A DNA stretch of 64,000 bases from contig DASZOL010000059.1 of assembly GCA_035550795.1 (NCBI GenBank), positions 1 through 64,000 of the forward strand. The letters run 5' to 3'. Origin of the DNA: DASRDR01 sp035550795. GTDB lineage: Bacteria > Methylomirabilota > Methylomirabilia > Rokubacteriales > DASRDR01. Numbering within the stretch: position 1 is the stretch's first letter; every line of letters starts with the position of its first letter. The notes beneath the pieces are model-generated. The model saw only the letters and a program-made list of their open reading frames with translations, searched no databases and was not told the origin of the DNA. A program made the translations under genes and the position numbers. Shown one piece after another: positions 19,892-30,594 of the stretch.

Positions 19892-21424
19892 ATGGCCGCC
19901 TGGCCGGCCCCCGGGAGCCTTGACCGGCGGGACGTCCTGATCCTCGCCGCGGGCGCGCTGGCCGTGTCCGTGTTCCTTCTCGCGGAGCGCCGGGTGGCGG
20001 GCGCGCCCGGCCTACCGCTCGACGACGGCTGGATCCATCTGACGCTCGCGCGCAACCTGGCGACGGGCGGCGGCTTCGCCATCAACCGGGGCGAGCCGGT
20101 ATCCGCGTCGACGGCCCCGCTCTGGAGCGTCGCCCTGGCGGGTCTGGTGGCGCTCGGCATGCCGGGCCTCGCGGCCGCGAAGGCGCTCGGGCTCACCTGC
20201 TGGGCGGCCACCGGCCTCGTGACCCGACGCCTCGCGGCGACCGTGGGGCTCGGATCGAGCCTCGCCACCGGCGCGGGGCTCGCCGTCGTGGCGCTGAGCC
20301 CGCTCGTCTGGGGGGCGCTCTCGGGCATGGAGGTGCCGCTCGCGACGCTCTGTGTCGGGCTCGGGGCATGGGCGATCGCGGAGGGTCGCCCGGCGCTCGG
20401 GGCCGGAGGGCTCGGGCTGGCGACCCTCGCCCGCCCGGAGGCCGGGCTCCTGGTCGGGCTCCACGTGCTCGGCGCCGGGGCATGGCGGGAGGCGCTCCGC
20501 CGGGCCGCTCTGGCGGGCGTGGTCATCGCGCCCGCCGTCGCGTTCAACCTGGCCGCAGGGGGTCGACTGGTTCCGGCGAGCGCCGCCGCGAAGGTCGAGG
20601 GCGGGCTCCTGGGGCAGGCCGAGGGCCTGGCGGATGCGTGGCGCGTGGCGCTGCACCAGGTGACGGCGTTCCTCGTGGAGTGGGGTAGGACCTTGCTCCA
20701 GGATCACGTCGCGCTGCCGGTGCTGGTGTTGATCGGGCTCGCGGCCGGTCGCGCGAGCCGTCTCCGCTGGCTCTCGGCCGCGCTGGTTCTCCATCCGGTC
20801 GCGATGGCCGTGGTGGCCCCGTACCGGGGTCCCGGCTTTCAGACCGGACGCTACTCCGCGCATCTGCTTCCGCTCGCCGTGGTGGTGGCATGCCTCGGCC
20901 TGGGGCGGGTGCTGGAATGGCTTGCCACCCGGCGCCTGCGCGCGGCGGTCGCGGCCGTGCTCCTCGTCGGGCTCGCCTGGCGCCTCCCCGCCGGCGCCCG
21001 GACCTACGCCTGGGGCGTGCAGAACGTCAACGCGATGCAGGTGCGTCTCGGACACTGGGTGGCGGCTGAGACCCCGTCGGACGCGCTCATCGCGGTCAAC
21101 GACGTCGGAGCGCTCTCGTACTTCGGGAGGCGTCGGATGATCGACCTGATCGGACTCGGCACGCCCGAGATCCTGCCGTACCGGCGGGAGGGCGTGGACG
21201 GCATGCTTCGCTACCTCGGCCGGCGCTGCCCGGAGTATCTCGTCATCTTCCCGGCGTGGTTCCCGGAGCTTGCGGCGCGGACCGACCTCTTCCGGCCAGT
21301 GACCGGAGTCACGCTCCCGCACAACGTCGTCGCCGGCGCCGCGACCATGACGGTATACGAGACTGCCTGGCACCGGAGCCGCTGGCCTGCGGGCATCGCC
21401 TGTCCGGGCACCGGCGCCGGCTGA
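19892..21424 (+). CDS. GT-C family membrane glycosyltransferase
   Basis: This 510-aa polytopic protein has the acidic first-loop motif LPLDDGWIHLTLARNLATGGGFAINRGEPVSASTAPLW, as found in many bacterial GT-C enzymes of the mannosyl/arabinosyl transferase type, and around ten further hydrophobic segments. The C-terminal part includes NDVGALSYFGRRRMIDLIGLGTP, a conserved feature of a subset of such proteins. It is encoded seven bases after another GT-C gene and probably co-transcribed. Substrate unknown. Confidence 0.8.
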   Translation: MAAWPAPGSLDRRDVLILAAGALAVSVFLLAERRVAGAPGLPLDDGWIHLTLARNLATGGGFAINRGEPVSASTAPLWSVALAGLVALGMPGLAAAKALGLTCWAATGLVTRRLAATVGLGSSLATGAGLAVVALSPLVWGALSGMEVPLATLCVGLGAWAIAEGRPALGAGGLGLATLARPEAGLLVGLHVLGAGAWREALRRAALAGVVIAPAVAFNLAAGGRLVPASAAAKVEGGLLGQAEGLADAWRVALHQVTAFLVEWGRTLLQDHVALPVLVLIGLAAGRASRLRWLSAALVLHPVAMAVVAPYRGPGFQTGRYSAHLLPLAVVVACLGLGRVLEWLATRRLRAAVAAVLLVGLAWRLPAGARTYAWGVQNVNAMQVRLGHWVAAETPSDALIAVNDVGALSYFGRRRMIDLIGLGTPEILPYRREGVDGMLRYLGRRCPEYLVIFPAWFPELAARTDLFRPVTGVTLPHNVVAGAATMTVYETAWHRSRWPAGIACPGTGAG

Positions 21425-21491
21425 GCCGGCGACAGTCACCCGGGCGCGTGGCCGCCCGACGCTAGCGCCGCTCGCTCAGAGGGCCCATTCC

Positions 21492-21520
21492 TTGACACAA
21501 GTACGCATGGATGCTAGGCT
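21492..21520 (+). promoter_or_regulatory. Sigma-70-type promoter for the ileS operon (TTGACA-17-TAGGCT)
   Basis: Perfect -35 at 21492-21497, optimal 17-bp spacing, TAGGCT at 21515-21520. The predicted start is near 21527. An in-frame ATG at 21511 lies inside the promoter and cannot be the ileS start. Confidence 0.75.
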
Positions 21521-21527
21521 TTCGTCC

Positions 21528-21559
21528 ACTGCGCGGCAGGGCGTCTGCCGCGCAGTTTT
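21528..21559 (+). terminator. Terminator-like hairpin in the ileS leader
   Basis: A perfect 12-bp stem (ACTGCGCGGCAG 21528-21539 with CTGCCGCGCAGT 21545-21556), GGCGT loop, followed by a run of T that reaches 21559. It begins at about the predicted transcription start and ends nine bases before the ATG at 21568. It could attenuate transcription, occlude the ribosome or stabilise the 5' end; the T run is short for an efficient terminator. Confidence 0.6.
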
Positions 21560-21567
21560 CCACTCCG

Positions 21568-24426
21568 ATGGACTACAAGGCGACGCTTCACCTCCCGCGC
21601 ACCGAGTTCCCCATGCGGGCGAACCTGCCCCGGCGGGAGCCGGAATTCCTGCGTCGCTGGGACGCGGAGGACCTCTACGGCGCGCTTCGCGCTCGTGGCC
21701 GGGGGCGCTCCCTCTGGGTCCTTCACGACGGCCCGCCGTACGCCAACGGCCGCATTCACATGGGGACCGCGCTGAACAAGGTTCTCAAGGACATCGTCGT
21801 CAAGTCGCGCCGAATGCTCGGCCACGATGCTCCGTACGTGCCGGGCTGGGACTGTCACGGGCTTCCCATCGAGCACCAGGTCGACAAGGAGCTCGGGCTC
21901 GACAAGGCGGGGAGCGACGTGCGCCGCGCCATGGACCCGGCCGAGAAGCGCCGGCGCTGCCGGGCCTACGCTCTCCGGTTCGTCGACGTCCAGCGTGAGG
22001 AGTTCCGGCGGCTCGGGATCCTCGGGGACTGGGCGCACCCGTACCTGACGATGGCGCCCGCCTACCAGGCGACGATCGTCCGCGAGTTCGGACGGTTCGT
22101 CGGGCGGGGTCTCGTCTACAAGGGGCTCAAGCCCGTCCACTGGTGCATGCACTGCAAGACGGCGCTCGCCCAGGCGGAGGTCGAGTACGAGGAGCAGGAG
22201 ACGCCGTCGGTCTACGTGAAGTTCCCGCTCGTGACGCCTCACCCCGCGCTCTCCGACGCCCCGCGGCCGTCGGTCGTCATCTGGACCACGACGCCCTGGA
22301 CCCTGCCGGCGAACCTGGCCGTCGCGGTGAACCCCGGTGAGAAGTACGTGGCGCTCGGCACGGGTGACGAGACCCTGATCGTCGCGGCGGGGCTCGCCGA
22401 GCCGTTCATGCAGGCGGCGCGGCTCAAGTCCGCCCGCCGCCTTCGAACGCTGGAAGGAACCGAGCTCGTCGGGCTTGAGTACCGGCACCCGTGGATCGAC
22501 CGCACCGGCCGGATCGCGGCGGCCTCCTTCGTCGCGATGGACGCCGGGACCGGTCTCGTCCACATCGCGCCGGGCCACGGCGAGGAGGACTACGAGCTGG
22601 GCCGGGCGCTGGGGCTGCCGATCTACAATCCGGTCGACGACGACGGCCGCTTCGTGCCGGAGGTCGCTCACTTCGCCGGGCTGACGGTCTGGGACGCGAA
22701 TCCGCGGATCGTCGCCTTGCTGAAGGAGCGGGGGGCGCTGGTCGCCGAGGTGCCGCTCACCCACACGTACCCGCACTGCTGGCGCTGCAAGAACCCGACG
22801 CTCTTCCGGGCTACCGAGCAGTGGTTCATCACGCTCGACCAGGCGCCGCGGGGTGGTGATGCGGGCACCCTGCGGGAGGACGCGCTCGCCGCCCTCCGGA
22901 CCGTGGAGTGGATCCCGCCGTGGGGCGAGGAGCGCATCACGAACATGATTGCCCACCGGCCCGACTGGACGATCTCGCGCCAGCGCGTGTGGGGCGTCCC
23001 CATCGTGGCGTTCTACTGCGAGGCGTGCGGCGCGATCCTCCTGGAGGAGGCGATCGTGGAGCACGTCGCCGCCCGGATGGAGGCGGGCGAGGGCGCCGAC
23101 GAGTGGTACCTCTGCTTGCCGGCGGAGCTTCTCCCGCCGGGGACCGCGTGCGCCAAGTGCGGCGGCGGCGCCTTCCGCAAGGAGACGGACATCCTCGACG
23201 TCTGGTTCGACTCGGGATGCAGTCACGCGGCCGTCCTCGAGAAGCACCCGGACCTTCGGTGGCCGGCGGACATGTATCTCGAAGGCTCGGACCAGCACCG
23301 CGGGTGGTTTCATTCCTCGCTGCTCGAGGCCGTGGGCACGCGCGGGCGTCCGCCGTACCGCGCGGTGCTCACCCACGGGTTCGTGGTCGACGGCGACGGG
23401 CGCAAGATGTCGAAGTCCGTCGGCAACACCGTGGCGCCGGACGACGTCATCGCGAAGCACGGGGCGGAGGTCCTGCGGCTCTGGGCGGCCGGGGAGGACT
23501 ACACCGCCGACATCCGGCTCTCGGACGAGATCCTCGCCCAGCTCGCGGAGGCCTACCGGCGGGTCCGCAACACATGCCGGTTCCTGCTGGGGAACCTGGC
23601 TGACTTCGACCCGCTGACGGACGCCGTCCGGGACCGTGCGCTCACGGGCCTGGACGGCTGGGCGATGCTGCGCCTCCACCGGACGATCGAGCGGGTACGC
23701 AGGGCGTACGAGACCTACGAGTTCCACCTCGCGTTCCAGACCCTCCACAACTTTTGCGCGGTGGATCTCTCGGCGCTCTACCTCGACGTGGTGAAGGACC
23801 GCCTCTACACGTCGGCGGCGACCGCCCCGGAGCGCCGCGCCGCCCAGACGGTCTGCTACCGGATCCTCGACGCGCTCGTCCGTCTGATGGCGCCCATCCT
23901 CACGTTCACGGCCGAGGAGGTCTGGGATCACCTCCGCGAGGCCGACAAGGCGCGGAGCGTCCATCTCACCGACTTTCCCGCGGCCGATCCGGCGTGGCTC
24001 GACGAGAGCGTCGAGCGTGGGTGGGAGACGTTGCTCCGGGTTCGCGGCGAGGCGGCGAGGGCCCTCGAGCAGGCGCGCGCGGCGAAGCTGATCGGCGCGG
24101 CGCTCGACGCCCACGTGACGCTGTACGCAAGCGAGCCCCAGCTCCGGCTGAGGGTCGAGGAGGCTGGCCGGCACCTGCTGCGGGAGCTGTTCATCGTCTC
24201 CAGCCTCGACATCGTGCCGGATGCCCCGCCGGCCGGCCTCGTGACGGCCTGGGACCGGGTAGTGCTGCGCGAGACGGCTCTGTCGGGTCTCGCGATCGAG
24301 GTGCGGCACGCGGAGGGGAGGAAGTGCGGCCGGTGCTGGACGTGGAGCTCCGCGGTCGGGCGGGATACCGACCATCCTGCGCTCTGCGAGCGCTGTCTGC
24401 CGATCATCCGCGCAGGCACGACCTGA
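21568..24426 (+). CDS. ileS: Isoleucyl-tRNA synthetase
   Basis: This 952-aa class I synthetase charges tRNA-Ile. It starts with the usual MDYKATLHLPRTEFPMRANLP. Motifs: HIGH-type signature PPYANGRIHMGTALNK, the CP1 editing domain (for example TTTPWTLPANLA), KMSKS in DGRKMSKSVGN, an anticodon-binding helical region, and a C-terminal zinc knuckle CGRCWTWS...CERCLPII. ATG 21568 is chosen because it follows the promoter and matches the family N-terminus. It heads the ileS-lspA-rluD-yvcK-glmU gene string. Confidence 0.97.
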   Translation: MDYKATLHLPRTEFPMRANLPRREPEFLRRWDAEDLYGALRARGRGRSLWVLHDGPPYANGRIHMGTALNKVLKDIVVKSRRMLGHDAPYVPGWDCHGLPIEHQVDKELGLDKAGSDVRRAMDPAEKRRRCRAYALRFVDVQREEFRRLGILGDWAHPYLTMAPAYQATIVREFGRFVGRGLVYKGLKPVHWCMHCKTALAQAEVEYEEQETPSVYVKFPLVTPHPALSDAPRPSVVIWTTTPWTLPANLAVAVNPGEKYVALGTGDETLIVAAGLAEPFMQAARLKSARRLRTLEGTELVGLEYRHPWIDRTGRIAAASFVAMDAGTGLVHIAPGHGEEDYELGRALGLPIYNPVDDDGRFVPEVAHFAGLTVWDANPRIVALLKERGALVAEVPLTHTYPHCWRCKNPTLFRATEQWFITLDQAPRGGDAGTLREDALAALRTVEWIPPWGEERITNMIAHRPDWTISRQRVWGVPIVAFYCEACGAILLEEAIVEHVAARMEAGEGADEWYLCLPAELLPPGTACAKCGGGAFRKETDILDVWFDSGCSHAAVLEKHPDLRWPADMYLEGSDQHRGWFHSSLLEAVGTRGRPPYRAVLTHGFVVDGDGRKMSKSVGNTVAPDDVIAKHGAEVLRLWAAGEDYTADIRLSDEILAQLAEAYRRVRNTCRFLLGNLADFDPLTDAVRDRALTGLDGWAMLRLHRTIERVRRAYETYEFHLAFQTLHNFCAVDLSALYLDVVKDRLYTSAATAPERRAAQTVCYRILDALVRLMAPILTFTAEEVWDHLREADKARSVHLTDFPAADPAWLDESVERGWETLLRVRGEAARALEQARAAKLIGAALDAHVTLYASEPQLRLRVEEAGRHLLRELFIVSSLDIVPDAPPAGLVTAWDRVVLRETALSGLAIEVRHAEGRKCGRCWTWSSAVGRDTDHPALCERCLPIIRAGTT

Positions 24427-24920
24427 TGATGCTCGTCCTGGGCCTCGCGACGGCGGTGTTCGTCGCGGACCAGTTGACGAAGAAGTGGGCGCTCGCGCGG
24501 CTCGACGCCACCCACCCGGTGGTGGTGATCCCGGACGTATTCCATCTCGTGCTCGTCATGAACCCGGGCGTCGCCTTCGGCATCTTTGCAGGGATCCCGC
24601 CGCGGTGGCGCTGGATCGTGACCGTGTTCTCGCTGACCGCCCTGGCACTGCTCGGTTCGCTCGCGTTGCGGATCCTGCCGCGGGGGAGCGCCCTCACGCG
24701 CGTGGCCGTCGGCCTCGTGTTCGGGGGCGCGGCCGGCAATCTCCTCGACCGCTGGCGGTTCGGCGCGGTGGTGGATTTCATCGACGTCTTCTGGCGGACC
24801 TACCATTGGCCGGCGTTCAACGTGGCCGACTCGGCGATCACCGTGGGCGTGTGCCTGCTTGCCATCGAGCTCGCGTTCGGGCGGGACGATGTCCCGCGGC
24901 CCGGCGCCGCCGGCGCCTGA
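24426..24920 (+). CDS. lspA: Lipoprotein signal peptidase (signal peptidase II)
   Basis: This 164-aa four-span membrane aspartyl protease removes signal peptides from prolipoproteins. It has the conserved DQLTKKWA near the N-terminus, NPGVAFGIF, and the two catalytic Asp motifs GGAAGNLLDRW and FNVADSAITVG. The ATG overlaps the ileS TGA by one base; ileS-lspA linkage is very common. Substrates in this window include the lipoproteins at 13986 and 57023. Confidence 0.96.
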   Translation: MMLVLGLATAVFVADQLTKKWALARLDATHPVVVIPDVFHLVLVMNPGVAFGIFAGIPPRWRWIVTVFSLTALALLGSLALRILPRGSALTRVAVGLVFGGAAGNLLDRWRFGAVVDFIDVFWRTYHWPAFNVADSAITVGVCLLAIELAFGRDDVPRPGAAGA

Positions 24921-25935
24921 GCCGGCGGCGGTGCCCGGCGCGCCGGCGCGTCGGCACTTCGTCGTCGAGCCCGCGGCGGCCGGCGGGCGGCTCGACCGGT
25001 TCCTCCAAGCGCGCGCGCCGGAGCTCTCACGCACGCGGCTGCAGGCGCTGATCGCGACCGGGCAGGTGCAGGTGACCGGAGGCCACGCCAGGGCGAGCCA
25101 CCGGCTGCGGGCGGGCGCGGAGGTGACCGTCGAGGTCCCGCCCCCCGAGCCACTGGCGCTTGTGCCGGAGGCGATCCCGCTCGACATCGTCTACGAGGAC
25201 GCGGATCTCCTCGTGGTGAACAAGCCGGCGGGCCTCGTCGTGCACCCGGGGGCCGGTCATCGCACGGGCACCCTCGTGCACGCCCTTCTTGCGCACTGCG
25301 GACCCGGGCTGTCGGGAGTGGGCGGCGTCCGGCGGCCCGGGATCGTGCACCGGCTGGACCGGGGGACCTCCGGGCTCCTCATGGTCGCGAAGACTGAGCC
25401 CGCGCACCTGGCGCTCGCCCGCCAGCTGAAGGCGCGGACCGTGGAACGGCGGTACCTGGCGCTGGTTCACGGCCGACTCCCGCACACGACCGGCATCGTG
25501 GAGACGGCGATCGGCCGGGATCCGCGGGACCGGCTCCGGATGGCGGTCCGCCCCGCCGGGGCGGGCCGTCCGGCGCTCACCCGGTACCGTGTGCTCGAGC
25601 AGTTCCTGCGCCCGGTGCCGCTCGCGCTGCTCGAGGTCACCCTCGGGACCGGGCGGACCCATCAGATCCGCGTCCACCTCGCCCATCTCGGGGTGCCGGT
25701 CGTCGGCGATCGCACGTACCGGCGCCGCGGCATGGCGCCTCCCGACGTCGAGCTCGCGGCGCACGTGGCCGGCCTGAACGGTCAGGCGCTACATGCCGCG
25801 GTGCTCGGGTTCCGCCATCCCGCAACCGGCGCGCCGCGGCGCTTCGAAGCGCCGCCTGGACCGGCCCTCGCCACGCTCCTGGCCTGGCTCCGCCGGCTGT
25901 CCCGGACCCCGGGTGGGCACACCCGCGTGCGCTAA
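24889..25935 (+). CDS. rluD: RluD-family pseudouridine synthase (RluA type)
   Basis: This 348-aa enzyme isomerises uridines in 23S rRNA helix 69 (RluD assignment by length and S4 domain; RluC/RluA-like alternatives exist). The N-terminal S4 domain (about 35-95) begins GGRLDRFLQARAPELSRTRLQ. The catalytic motif is HRLDRGTSGLL with D157, and the later RTHQIRVHLAHLG block is present. ATG 24889 overlaps lspA by 32 bases; GTG 24931, 10 bases beyond the lspA stop, is an alternative start that keeps the whole S4 domain. Confidence 0.92.
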   Translation: MSRGPAPPAPEPAAVPGAPARRHFVVEPAAAGGRLDRFLQARAPELSRTRLQALIATGQVQVTGGHARASHRLRAGAEVTVEVPPPEPLALVPEAIPLDIVYEDADLLVVNKPAGLVVHPGAGHRTGTLVHALLAHCGPGLSGVGGVRRPGIVHRLDRGTSGLLMVAKTEPAHLALARQLKARTVERRYLALVHGRLPHTTGIVETAIGRDPRDRLRMAVRPAGAGRPALTRYRVLEQFLRPVPLALLEVTLGTGRTHQIRVHLAHLGVPVVGDRTYRRRGMAPPDVELAAHVAGLNGQALHAAVLGFRHPATGAPRRFEAPPGPALATLLAWLRRLSRTPGGHTRVR

Positions 25936-25945
25936 GATTGAGTCC

Positions 25946-26962
25946 ATGGGTGACCGGGCGCGACAGCACGGGGGGCGGCGGGTCGTGGCGATCGGGGGGG
26001 GCACCGGGCTCCCGGTGGTCCTCGCGGCCCTCAAGCGCTATCTGGGCGGGTACGTCAGCGCGCTGACCGCTGTCGTCACCGTGACCGACGACGGGGGGAG
26101 CTCGGGGCGTCTCCGCGAGGAGTTTCACGTGCTGCCCCCGGGGGACATCCGGAACTGCCTGGTGGCCCTCGCCGATGTCGAGCCCCTCATGGCGGAGCTC
26201 TTCCAGTTCCGGTTCCCGGGCGACGGGCAGCTCGCCGGCCATAGCTTCGGGAACCTCTTCCTGGCCGCCCTCACCCAGGTCACCGGCAACTTCCTCCAGG
26301 CGATCCGTATTTCCGGCAAGGTGCTGGCCGTGCGCGGCACGATCTTGCCCTCGACGCTGGACGTCGTGCAGCTCGGCGCCGAGCTTGCCGACGGGCGCCG
26401 CGTTCTGGGCGAGTCCCACCTGACCGGGCAGGGCGTCCCCATCCGGCGTGTCTTCCTCGTTCCGGCCGAGGTCAGGGCTCTGCCGGAGGTGTTCGAGGCC
26501 ATCGCCCACGCCGATGTCGTGGTCCTGGCCCCAGGTTCGCTCTACACCAGCCTGATCCCGAACCTGCTCGTCGGGGGCGTCGTGGACGCGCTGCGCGCCG
26601 CGGCGGCGCTCAAGATCTGCGTGGCGAACCTGATGACGGAGCCGGGTGAGACGGATGGGATGTCCCTCGGGGATCACCTGGACGCGGTGTACGCTCACGG
26701 CGGCCGTGGCGCGATCGACGGTATCGTGACGCACGGGCGACCCTTTCCCCCGGACGTAGTGGCGCGCTATGCGCGGGCGGGCGCGAGCCCCGTGAAGCGT
26801 GACCGGGACCGCGTGCGGGCGCTGGGCGTCTGGGTCGCCGAGGCGGACCTGGCCGGCCCCACCCAGCTGGCACGGCACCATCCCGAGAAGCTCGGTAGGG
26901 TGCTCGCCCGGCTCATCCGGCACGGCGGCCCCGCCCGGCGGCCGGCGGCCCTGCGTGCCTAG
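25946..26962 (+). CDS. yvcK: YvcK/GlmR-type gluconeogenesis factor (CofD-like)
   Basis: This 338-aa soluble protein has the nucleotide-sugar binding loop IGGGTGLPVVLAALKRY, the VTDDGGSSGRLREE motif, LPPGDIRNCLVAL and APGSLYTSLIPNLLV, all diagnostic of the YvcK family. In Bacillus and Listeria the homologue binds UDP-GlcNAc and influences GlmS activity and cell-wall precursor supply (established for those species). Here it lies 10 bp upstream of glmU, one gene before glmS, which fits that role. ATG 25946 gives the normal N-terminus. Confidence 0.94.
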   Translation: MGDRARQHGGRRVVAIGGGTGLPVVLAALKRYLGGYVSALTAVVTVTDDGGSSGRLREEFHVLPPGDIRNCLVALADVEPLMAELFQFRFPGDGQLAGHSFGNLFLAALTQVTGNFLQAIRISGKVLAVRGTILPSTLDVVQLGAELADGRRVLGESHLTGQGVPIRRVFLVPAEVRALPEVFEAIAHADVVVLAPGSLYTSLIPNLLVGGVVDALRAAAALKICVANLMTEPGETDGMSLGDHLDAVYAHGGRGAIDGIVTHGRPFPPDVVARYARAGASPVKRDRDRVRALGVWVAEADLAGPTQLARHHPEKLGRVLARLIRHGGPARRPAALRA

Positions 26963-26972
26963 GTCGGTCGGC

Positions 26973-28421
26973 ATGGGCCGCCCGCCGACGTCGGCCGCGC
27001 TCCCCGAGACCTGGGCGGTGATCCTCGCGGCGGGCGAGGGCAAGCGCATGCGGTCGGGGCGGCCCAAAATCCTGCACCTCCTGGGAGGTCGGCCGCTCGT
27101 CCGCTATCCTGTGGTCCTCGCGCGCGAGGCTGGCGTCGCGGGAACGGTTGTCGTCGTCTCCGGGGGCGCCGACGCCGTGAGGACCGCGCTCGCCGACCTG
27201 GGTCCGGGCTTCGTCGAGCAACCGGAGCCGCGCGGCACGGGACACGCCCTCCTTCAGGCACGCGCGGCGGTCCCGAAGACGGCCACGGAGCTCCTGCTCC
27301 TCTACGGCGACGTCCCGCTCCTGACCCGGCAAACCCTTGCCCGGCTCCTGGCTCGCCACCGCGCGCGCGGGGCGGCCGCGACGGTCCTGACGTTCCGGCC
27401 TGCCGATCCCACCGGCTATGGACGCGTGCTGCGCGCCCGGGATCGCAGTCTGCGGGCCATCGTCGAGGAGCGCGACGCGACACCTGCGCAGCGCCGCGGC
27501 CGCGAATGCAACTCGGGCATCTACTGCTTCGACCCTCGCCGGCTCTGGCCGGCTCTCGAAGCTGTCGCGCGGCACGCGCCGGCCAACGCCCAGGGGGAGA
27601 TCTACCTGACGGATGTCATCGAGCGGCTGGTGCGCCGGGCGACCCGGGTCGAGGCGGTGAGCGTGGCGGATCCGCGCGAGGTCGCCGGCGTCAACGACCG
27701 CCGGCAGCTCGCCGTGCTCGAGGGGGTCCTGCGCGCACGGACGATCGAGGATCTCATGGCCGCCGGAGTCACCGTCGTCGACCCAGCCGCCACCTACGTC
27801 GACACGACCGTGACCGTCGGCCGTGACACGGTCCTCCACCCCGGGGTACGCCTGGCCGGAAGCACGGTGATCGGAGAGGGATGCGTGATCGGGACGGGCT
27901 CCCAGGTGACCGACACGGCCCTCGGCGATCGGGTCACCCTCCGGCCCTACTGTGTGCTGGACGGCTCACGCGTCGAAGCCGACGCGACGCTGGGCCCGTT
28001 TGCCCGCTTGCGTCGTGGCACGCTGGTCGAGCGAGCGGCCGACATCGGTAACTTCATCGAGATCAAGCAGGCCACGATCGGACGCGGGGTGAAGGCGCAC
28101 CACGTCGGATACATCGGCGACGCCACCGTGGGCGAGGGCGCGAACATCGGTGCCGGCGTGATCACGTGCAACTACGATGGCGAGCGCAAGCACCGGACGC
28201 AGATCGGTGCGCGCGCCTTCGTCGGGACGAACGCGAGCCTCGTGGCCCCGGTCACGATCGGGGACGACGCCTACGTGGGCGCGGGGTCCGTGATCACCAG
28301 GGACGTGCCCCCCGGGGCCCTGGCCATGGAGCGTGCGCCGCAGCTGGTCAAGGAGGGCTGGACCGAGCGGCGACGCGCCCGTCCGCGGACCAACGCGGCT
28401 CGGCCGGACGTGGCACGCTGA
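26973..28421 (+). CDS. glmU: Bifunctional UDP-GlcNAc pyrophosphorylase / glucosamine-1-phosphate acetyltransferase
   Basis: This 482-aa enzyme makes UDP-GlcNAc in two steps. The N-terminal uridyltransferase has LAAGEGKRMRSGRPKILH, QPEPRGTGHALLQA and YGDVPLL. From about residue 265 the left-handed beta helix of hexapeptide repeats forms the acetyltransferase, with NFIEIKQATIGRG, the catalytic-His region KAHHVGYIGDATVG and NIGAGVITCNYDG. Product: precursor for peptidoglycan and lipid A. ATG 26973 lies 10 bp after yvcK. Confidence 0.97.
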   Translation: MGRPPTSAALPETWAVILAAGEGKRMRSGRPKILHLLGGRPLVRYPVVLAREAGVAGTVVVVSGGADAVRTALADLGPGFVEQPEPRGTGHALLQARAAVPKTATELLLLYGDVPLLTRQTLARLLARHRARGAAATVLTFRPADPTGYGRVLRARDRSLRAIVEERDATPAQRRGRECNSGIYCFDPRRLWPALEAVARHAPANAQGEIYLTDVIERLVRRATRVEAVSVADPREVAGVNDRRQLAVLEGVLRARTIEDLMAAGVTVVDPAATYVDTTVTVGRDTVLHPGVRLAGSTVIGEGCVIGTGSQVTDTALGDRVTLRPYCVLDGSRVEADATLGPFARLRRGTLVERAADIGNFIEIKQATIGRGVKAHHVGYIGDATVGEGANIGAGVITCNYDGERKHRTQIGARAFVGTNASLVAPVTIGDDAYVGAGSVITRDVPPGALAMERAPQLVKEGWTERRRARPRTNAARPDVAR

Positions 28422-28441
28422 CCCTGCCGGGGTGACAGATT

Positions 28442-28463
28442 GCCGGTCCCACCACGGACCGGC
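28442..28463. terminator. Hairpin after glmU (perfect 8-bp stem)
   Basis: GCCGGTCC (28442-28449) and GGACCGGC (28456-28463) form a perfect stem with a six-base loop, 20 bp after the glmU stop. No T run follows, so it may be a weak terminator, an mRNA 3' end stabiliser or part of the glmS control region. Confidence 0.45.
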
Positions 28464-28492
28464 TGGGGGTGAAACGCCGGCCGGGCCCGGGA

Positions 28493-28563
28493 GTTGCCAG
28501 GTGGCAACAATCCAGGGGCATCTGACCGTCTCGCCCACGTGGGATTGCCCCCCGGGACGGCAA
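28493..28563. promoter_or_regulatory. Two enhancer-like inverted repeats (TTGCC / GGCAA arms)
   Basis: Site 1, GTTGCCAGGTGGCAAC at 28493-28508, is a perfect 6-bp-arm palindrome. Site 2 has TTGCC at 28545-28549 and GGCAA at 28559-28563, separated by nine bases. Their centres are 53.5 bp apart, about five helical turns. Relative to the start predicted for the sigma-54 promoter they lie near -107 and -54, the range used by enhancer-binding proteins. The cognate regulator is not known. Confidence 0.5.
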
Positions 28564-28580
28564 CGGCGAGCCCATCCAGG

Positions 28581-28597
28581 CTGGCACGAGGGTTGCT
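28581..28597 (+). promoter_or_regulatory. Sigma-54 (RpoN) promoter upstream of glmS
   Basis: CTGGCACGAGGGTTGCT matches the full sigma-54 consensus (YTGGCACGRNNNTTGCW) at every fixed position, with the -24 GG at 28583-28584 and the -12 GC at 28595-28596. The predicted start is near 28608, giving a leader of about 34 nt to the glmS ATG at 28642. Sigma-54 promoters need an activator ATPase bound upstream. Confidence 0.85.
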
Positions 28598-28641
28598 CAA
28601 CCTTGCGCCAGCAGCGAACTCTCGAATGAGGTGACGAGGCG

Positions 28642-30480
<1,839 letters not shown>

Positions 30481-30594
30481 CGGCCGGCCGCGGCCCGTCC
30501 GCCCGCAATTCGGTGTACCCTGGCTGCTCGTGGGCCTGCGTGCGCGAGCGGACGTCCGATCGGCAGAGGTGGTCGCTCCGGTGGGGCAGCGCTG

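Noticed and set aside
21521..21567. T-box riboswitch upstream of ileS
   Set aside because: The leader is about 40 nt, far too short for the T-box stem I and antiterminator, and the T-box sequence is absent.
21514..24375. Minus-strand open frame of 953 codons opposite ileS
   Set aside because: It mirrors a certain ileS gene. Its translation is Arg/Gly/Asp/His-rich low-complexity sequence, as expected for antisense frames in GC-rich DNA.
28598..28641. glmS ribozyme
   Set aside because: The leader after the sigma-54 promoter is only about 34 nt and has no conserved ribozyme core.
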